DNA of 64,000 bases, taken from contig JAFXDI010000050.1 in the NCBI GenBank assembly GCA_017521245.1, forward strand, positions 1 to 64,000, written 5' to 3'. Shown here piece after piece: positions 60,994 through 64,000 of this stretch. The DNA comes from Bacteroidales bacterium. Its GTDB lineage: Bacteria; Bacteroidota; Bacteroidia; Bacteroidales; G3-4614. Position numbers and translations under genes: made by a program. Below the pieces are notes generated by a model. That model was not told the origin of the DNA. It searched no databases and saw only the letters and a list, made by a program, of their open reading frames with translations. The number at the start of each line of letters is the position of its first letter. Within the stretch, counting starts at the first letter, position 1.

Positions 60994-62238
60994 TTATCCT
61001 CCAAAGTCGTCGAACATCAACATTTCACGAGGTACTCCTAAATCCCAAAGCATCTTCTTAACTGCATTAGCCATAGGACCGGGACCACACATGTAATACT
61101 CAATGTCTTCTGGAGCATCGTGTGTCTTAAGATAGTTGTCATAGATTACTTGATGAATAAATCCTGTGTAACCTGTCCAATTATCCTCTGGTTGCGGATC
61201 AGACAATGCTATATGGAATGAGAAGTTGGGGAATTCACGCTCTATTGCACGAAAATCCTCTTCGTAGAATATCTCACGGCGTGAACGCGCTCCATACCAA
61301 TATGATATTTTACGATCAGTTGTTTTTAGAGTATGGAATAGGTGTAATAGGTGTGAACGTAGTGGTGCCATACCTGCTCCACCACCAATGTATAACATCT
61401 CACGTTTAGTATCCAAGATATGGAAATCTCCGTAAGGACCTGATACTGTAACTTTATCGCCCGGTTTACGAGAGAAGATGTATGATGAACAGATACCCGG
61501 ATTGATTCCCGCAGCCCATGTTCCAGTTGCACGATCAAATGGAGGTGTTGCTATACGAATATTCAACATAACAATATTACCTTCGGCTGGGTGGTTGGCC
61601 ATTGAGTACGCACGGTATGTCTCTTCAGTATTCTTAGAAACAAGTCCCCACATTTTGAACTTATCCCACTCATCACGGAATTTTTCATCTATATCCATAT
61701 CGGCAAATTTAGCCTCATATTTAGGTACATCAATTTGTATGTAACTTCCTGATTTGAAATCGAGAGTTTCACCTTCGGGTAGTTTAACAACAAACTCTTT
61801 GATGAATGATGCCACGTTGTTGTTTGATACAACCTCGCACTCCCACTTCTTGATACCGAGTACCTCTTGAGGTATTTTAACCTCCATATCGTTTTTAACT
61901 TTAACCTGACAAGCCAAACGATAGTTCTCTTTTATCTGTTTGCGGTTAAAGAAACCAACTTCGGTTGGAAGTATTTCGCCTCCACCCTCTTCAACTTGGC
62001 ACTTACACATACCGCAGTTTCCTTGTCCTCCACATGCCGATGGCAAAAAGATTTTATCCTCTGCCATTACATTAAGCAAACTTGAACCTGCTGAAGTTAC
62101 TACTTTTCTCTCGGAATTTATATTTACTGTAACATCTCCTGATTGCACCAACTTTGCTTTTGCAACCAATAAGATTGCAACTAACAAAAGGATGATTATC
62201 AAGAATATTATAACTGCTGAAAAAATTGTCAACTGCAT
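60994..62238 (-). CDS. nqrF: Na+-translocating NADH:quinone reductase subunit F
   Basis: The NADH-oxidising subunit of the sodium-pumping Na+-NQR complex, 414 aa. It has an N-terminal membrane anchor (about 5-26), a [2Fe-2S] ferredoxin domain with Cys69, Cys75, Cys78 and Cys110, an FAD-binding domain (YRAYSMANHP) and an NADH domain (MLYIGGGAGMAPLRSHL, YMCGPGPMANAV). It ends MLMFDDFGG as usual. It is the last gene of nqrC-D-E-F in this window and is followed by two terminators. In Bacteroides Na+-NQR is a main builder of the sodium gradient. Confidence 0.96.
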   Translation of the reverse strand: MQLTIFSAVIIFLIIILLLVAILLVAKAKLVQSGDVTVNINSERKVVTSAGSSLLNVMAEDKIFLPSACGGQGNCGMCKCQVEEGGGEILPTEVGFFNRKQIKENYRLACQVKVKNDMEVKIPQEVLGIKKWECEVVSNNNVASFIKEFVVKLPEGETLDFKSGSYIQIDVPKYEAKFADMDIDEKFRDEWDKFKMWGLVSKNTEETYRAYSMANHPAEGNIVMLNIRIATPPFDRATGTWAAGINPGICSSYIFSRKPGDKVTVSGPYGDFHILDTKREMLYIGGGAGMAPLRSHLLHLFHTLKTTDRKISYWYGARSRREIFYEEDFRAIEREFPNFSFHIALSDPQPEDNWTGYTGFIHQVIYDNYLKTHDAPEDIEYYMCGPGPMANAVKKMLWDLGVPREMLMFDDFGG

Positions 62239-62264
62239 ATATATAATATTTTATTTGTTCGTTA

Positions 62265-62879
62265 TTAAAGTTTTATTCCCAAGAAACTCATAAATGCTAT
62301 ACCCATCAAACCTGTTACGATGAAAGTAATACCTATTCCGCGAAGTGGTGCTGGGATATTTGAGTATGATAATTTCTCGCGTATTGCCGCAATTCCTACT
62401 ATTGCCAACAACCATCCTATTCCTGAACCTAATCCAAATACTGTGGCCTCACCTGCAGATGCAAACTCTCTTTGTTGCATAAACAAAGAGCCTCCTAATA
62501 TTGCACAGTTTACGGCTATTAGTGGCAAGAATATTCCAAGTTGATTATATAACGATGGTGAATATTTCTCAATTATCATTTCAAGTAATTGCACCATTGA
62601 TGCTACTACTGCTATGAACAGTATCAACGATAAGAAACTTAAATTGACTTGAGCATACTCTTCACCCAACCATTGCAATGCTCCTGCTTTTAGGATATAG
62701 TTCTCAAGCAAATAGTTTACTGGCAAGGTAATAGTAAGCACAAAAGTTACTGCAATACCTAATCCCATTGATGTTTTCACATTCTTTGATACTGCCAAAT
62801 ATGAACACATTCCCAAGAAGTAGGCAAATACCATATTGTCTATAAAGATAGACTTAATAAAGAGATTTAGTGTTTCCAT
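62265..62879 (-). CDS. nqrE: Na+-NQR subunit E
   Basis: A 204-aa integral membrane subunit with six predicted helices. Markers are [19 protein letters not shown] near the N-terminus, [12 protein letters not shown] in the middle, and [20 protein letters not shown]. The conserved cysteines (MCSYL and NCAILG) match the membrane iron site shared by NqrD and NqrE. It lies 26 bp before nqrF and 22 bp after nqrD. Confidence 0.95.
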   Translation of the reverse strand: METLNLFIKSIFIDNMVFAYFLGMCSYLAVSKNVKTSMGLGIAVTFVLTITLPVNYLLENYILKAGALQWLGEEYAQVNLSFLSLILFIAVVASMVQLLEMIIEKYSPSLYNQLGIFLPLIAVNCAILGGSLFMQQREFASAGEATVFGLGSGIGWLLAIVGIAAIREKLSYSNIPAPLRGIGITFIVTGLMGIAFMSFLGIKL

Positions 62880-62901
62880 TTTTTTCTAATCTTTATAGTT
62901 A

Positions 62902-63525
62902 TTATTTTTCTTGTAAATCTTTATTCATTGAACGATGTGCCCAGATTATACATCCTGCAACTATCAATGCCATAGGAGGCAAAATCATCAAACCATTGTT
63001 TGCATACCCAATCTCATATACACAATCGGGTATTACTTGATAACCGAATAGTGTTCCTGAGCCTAACAACTCACGGAAGAAGGCTATTATTATCAATACC
63101 AAACCGTAACCAAGTCCGTTTCCAACGCCGTCCAAGAACGATTCCCATGGACCATTACCCATTGCAAATGCCTCAAGGCGTCCCATAATAATACAGTTTG
63201 TAATGATTAAGCCGATAAATACTGACAACTGTTTGCTTACATCGTAAACAAACGCTTTTAATACTTGATCAACAATGATTACCAATGCTGCTACTACAAC
63301 CAATTGCACTATGATACGAATACTGTTAGGTATTGTATTACGCAACAACGATATTATAACATTGGCAAAAGCCAATACTGCTGTTACCGATATAGCCATT
63401 ACAAATGCAGGTTCTAATTTAGCGGTTACTGCAAGTGCCGAACATATACCAAGTACCTGTATTAACACAGGGTTATTTTTTGATAGAGGACCTAATAATG
63501 CCTCTTTTGTCTTTTTTGATAACAT
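62902..63525 (-). CDS. nqrD: Na+-NQR subunit D
   Basis: A 207-aa integral membrane subunit paralogous to NqrE, with six helices. Markers are [22 protein letters not shown] and [38 protein letters not shown]. Cysteines in GICSAL and TNCIIM correspond to those of NqrE. It begins 4 bp after nqrC and probably folds and assembles together with NqrE. Confidence 0.95.
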   Translation of the reverse strand: MLSKKTKEALLGPLSKNNPVLIQVLGICSALAVTAKLEPAFVMAISVTAVLAFANVIISLLRNTIPNSIRIIVQLVVVAALVIIVDQVLKAFVYDVSKQLSVFIGLIITNCIIMGRLEAFAMGNGPWESFLDGVGNGLGYGLVLIIIAFFRELLGSGTLFGYQVIPDCVYEIGYANNGLMILPPMALIVAGCIIWAHRSMNKDLQEK

Positions 63526-63529
63526 ACTC

Positions 63530-64000
63530 TTATTCTCCCTGATTATTTGTTAATGATTTGAAGAATGTCTCATAAGGTGCAAACGAGTTTCCAATCATTG
63601 CCGATACTCCTTGACTTGTGATTGTTCCACCTGTAATTGCATCTACATAGTCTGCTCCGTTCATAGGTTTTTGACCAACCTTCTCAACTTTTATCGATTT
63701 AAACTCTCCGTCTTTGAAAAAGTTTTTACCTATAAATTGGTTACAGAATGCAGGTTTATCAATCTCAGCACCTAATCCCGGTGTCTCTCCTTGATGTGCA
63801 AAGTATGCTCCATATACAGTGCTTCCGTTTTCATCCAATGAGATATATCCCCATATTGGCCCCCACAATCCTGCACCATACATTGGAATAATGTATTTTG
63901 TTGCATTACCATCAACTTGCGCTACAAATACGGGTAATTTACGTTCAGCATCGGGCAGTTTTACTTGCGCTGCTACATTTATATTAAATGCTTCGCCCTC
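63530..64000 (-). CDS. nqrC: Na+-NQR subunit C, C-terminal part
   Basis: The C-terminal 156 residues of NqrC. The frame is open to the window edge, so the N-terminus and membrane anchor are missing. Seen are [31 protein letters not shown], and the covalent FMN attachment region [18 protein letters not shown], where the flavin is joined to a threonine. It passes electrons from NqrF through to NqrB. It starts the visible nqrC-D-E-F run. nqrA and nqrB are expected beyond the window. Confidence 0.93.
   Translation of the reverse strand, partial: EGEAFNINVAAQVKLPDAERKLPVFVAQVDGNATKYIIPMYGAGLWGPIWGYISLDENGSTVYGAYFAHQGETPGLGAEIDKPAFCNQFIGKNFFKDGEFKSIKVEKVGQKPMNGADYVDAITGGTITSQGVSAMIGNSFAPYETFFKSLTNNQGE

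Noticed and set aside
1-64000. Mobile elements, prophage, CRISPR, toxin-antitoxin or defence islands
   Set aside because: No transposase, integrase, Cas, phage structural, restriction or toxin genes were recognised on either strand, and the gene content is housekeeping and envelope functions.

Overview
The window is a stretch of chromosome from a member of the Bacteroidota, almost certainly order Bacteroidales. The support is the AT-rich base composition, type IX secretion (T9SS) C-terminal tails, GldH, an argF'-type transcarbamylase, Na+-NQR, RNase Y, DUF4494, DUF4136 and FISUMP proteins, and repeated promoters of the Bacteroidetes form TTTG-N19-21-TAnnTTTG. Nearly all of it is ordinary chromosomal gene content. 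I see no insertion sequence, prophage, CRISPR array or conjugative module, and I cannot fix the genus.

Layout. 1-2040: two secreted proteins, one with a T9SS tail, behind a promoter whose -33 position is a run of ten G/C. 2225-4625: SIMPL protein, tadA, a 90-aa unknown and rnz in one operon. 4754-5275: ferritin. 5418-7454: transketolase. 7627-11197: galM, sugar MFS transporter and galK operon. 11308-13569: engB, a deaminase, DUF4494 and yggS. 13664-15471: recR, a GNAT and YqgE. 15549-21235: sialic acid catabolism (nanT, nanL, epimerase, Kelch mutarotase, with a separately promoted ROK hexokinase). 21360-24467: a TonB-dependent receptor divergent from a LuxR-type regulator with a histidine-rich linker. 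24641-26624: ECF sigma, a short single-TM protein, a Spy-like periplasmic protein and a SPOR lipoprotein. 26794-29036: proA and argF'. 29234-33605: trxA and dnaE. 33785-36357: gph, an orphan non-coding RNA unit, rfbC and a Sel1 protein. 36480-39239: envelope proteins around a tRNA(CAU). 39439-47870: a large secreted subtilase, a WG-repeat protein, ispD and recG. 48030-53063: wHTH protein, periplasmic thioredoxin, cardiolipin synthase, RecD-like helicase, rsmD, B3/B4 protein. 53096-57011: zapA and an upstream coiled-coil gene, rny, the PSP1 protein and gldH. 57101-60812: DsbD and a duplicated FISUMP lipoprotein. 60994-64000: nqrF, E, D and the end of nqrC.

How the genes fit together. NanT brings in sialic acid after the Kelch mutarotase has set its anomeric form. 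NanL cleaves it, the epimerase converts ManNAc to GlcNAc, and the ROK kinase can phosphorylate the product, as in the Bacteroides fragilis route. galM, the MFS transporter and galK handle galactose entry, but galT and galE are not here. DsbD and the exported CPPC thioredoxin could form an envelope reductive pathway.

The most interesting unexplained signals are the orphan promoter-terminator unit at 34513-34768 with no open frame, the G/C homopolymer and slippable hairpin at 1981-2038, the duplicated 13-bp element shared by the TonB/LuxR divergent promoters together with the His-rich regulator, and two terminator-like hairpins placed inside short leaders (nanT operon and rny).
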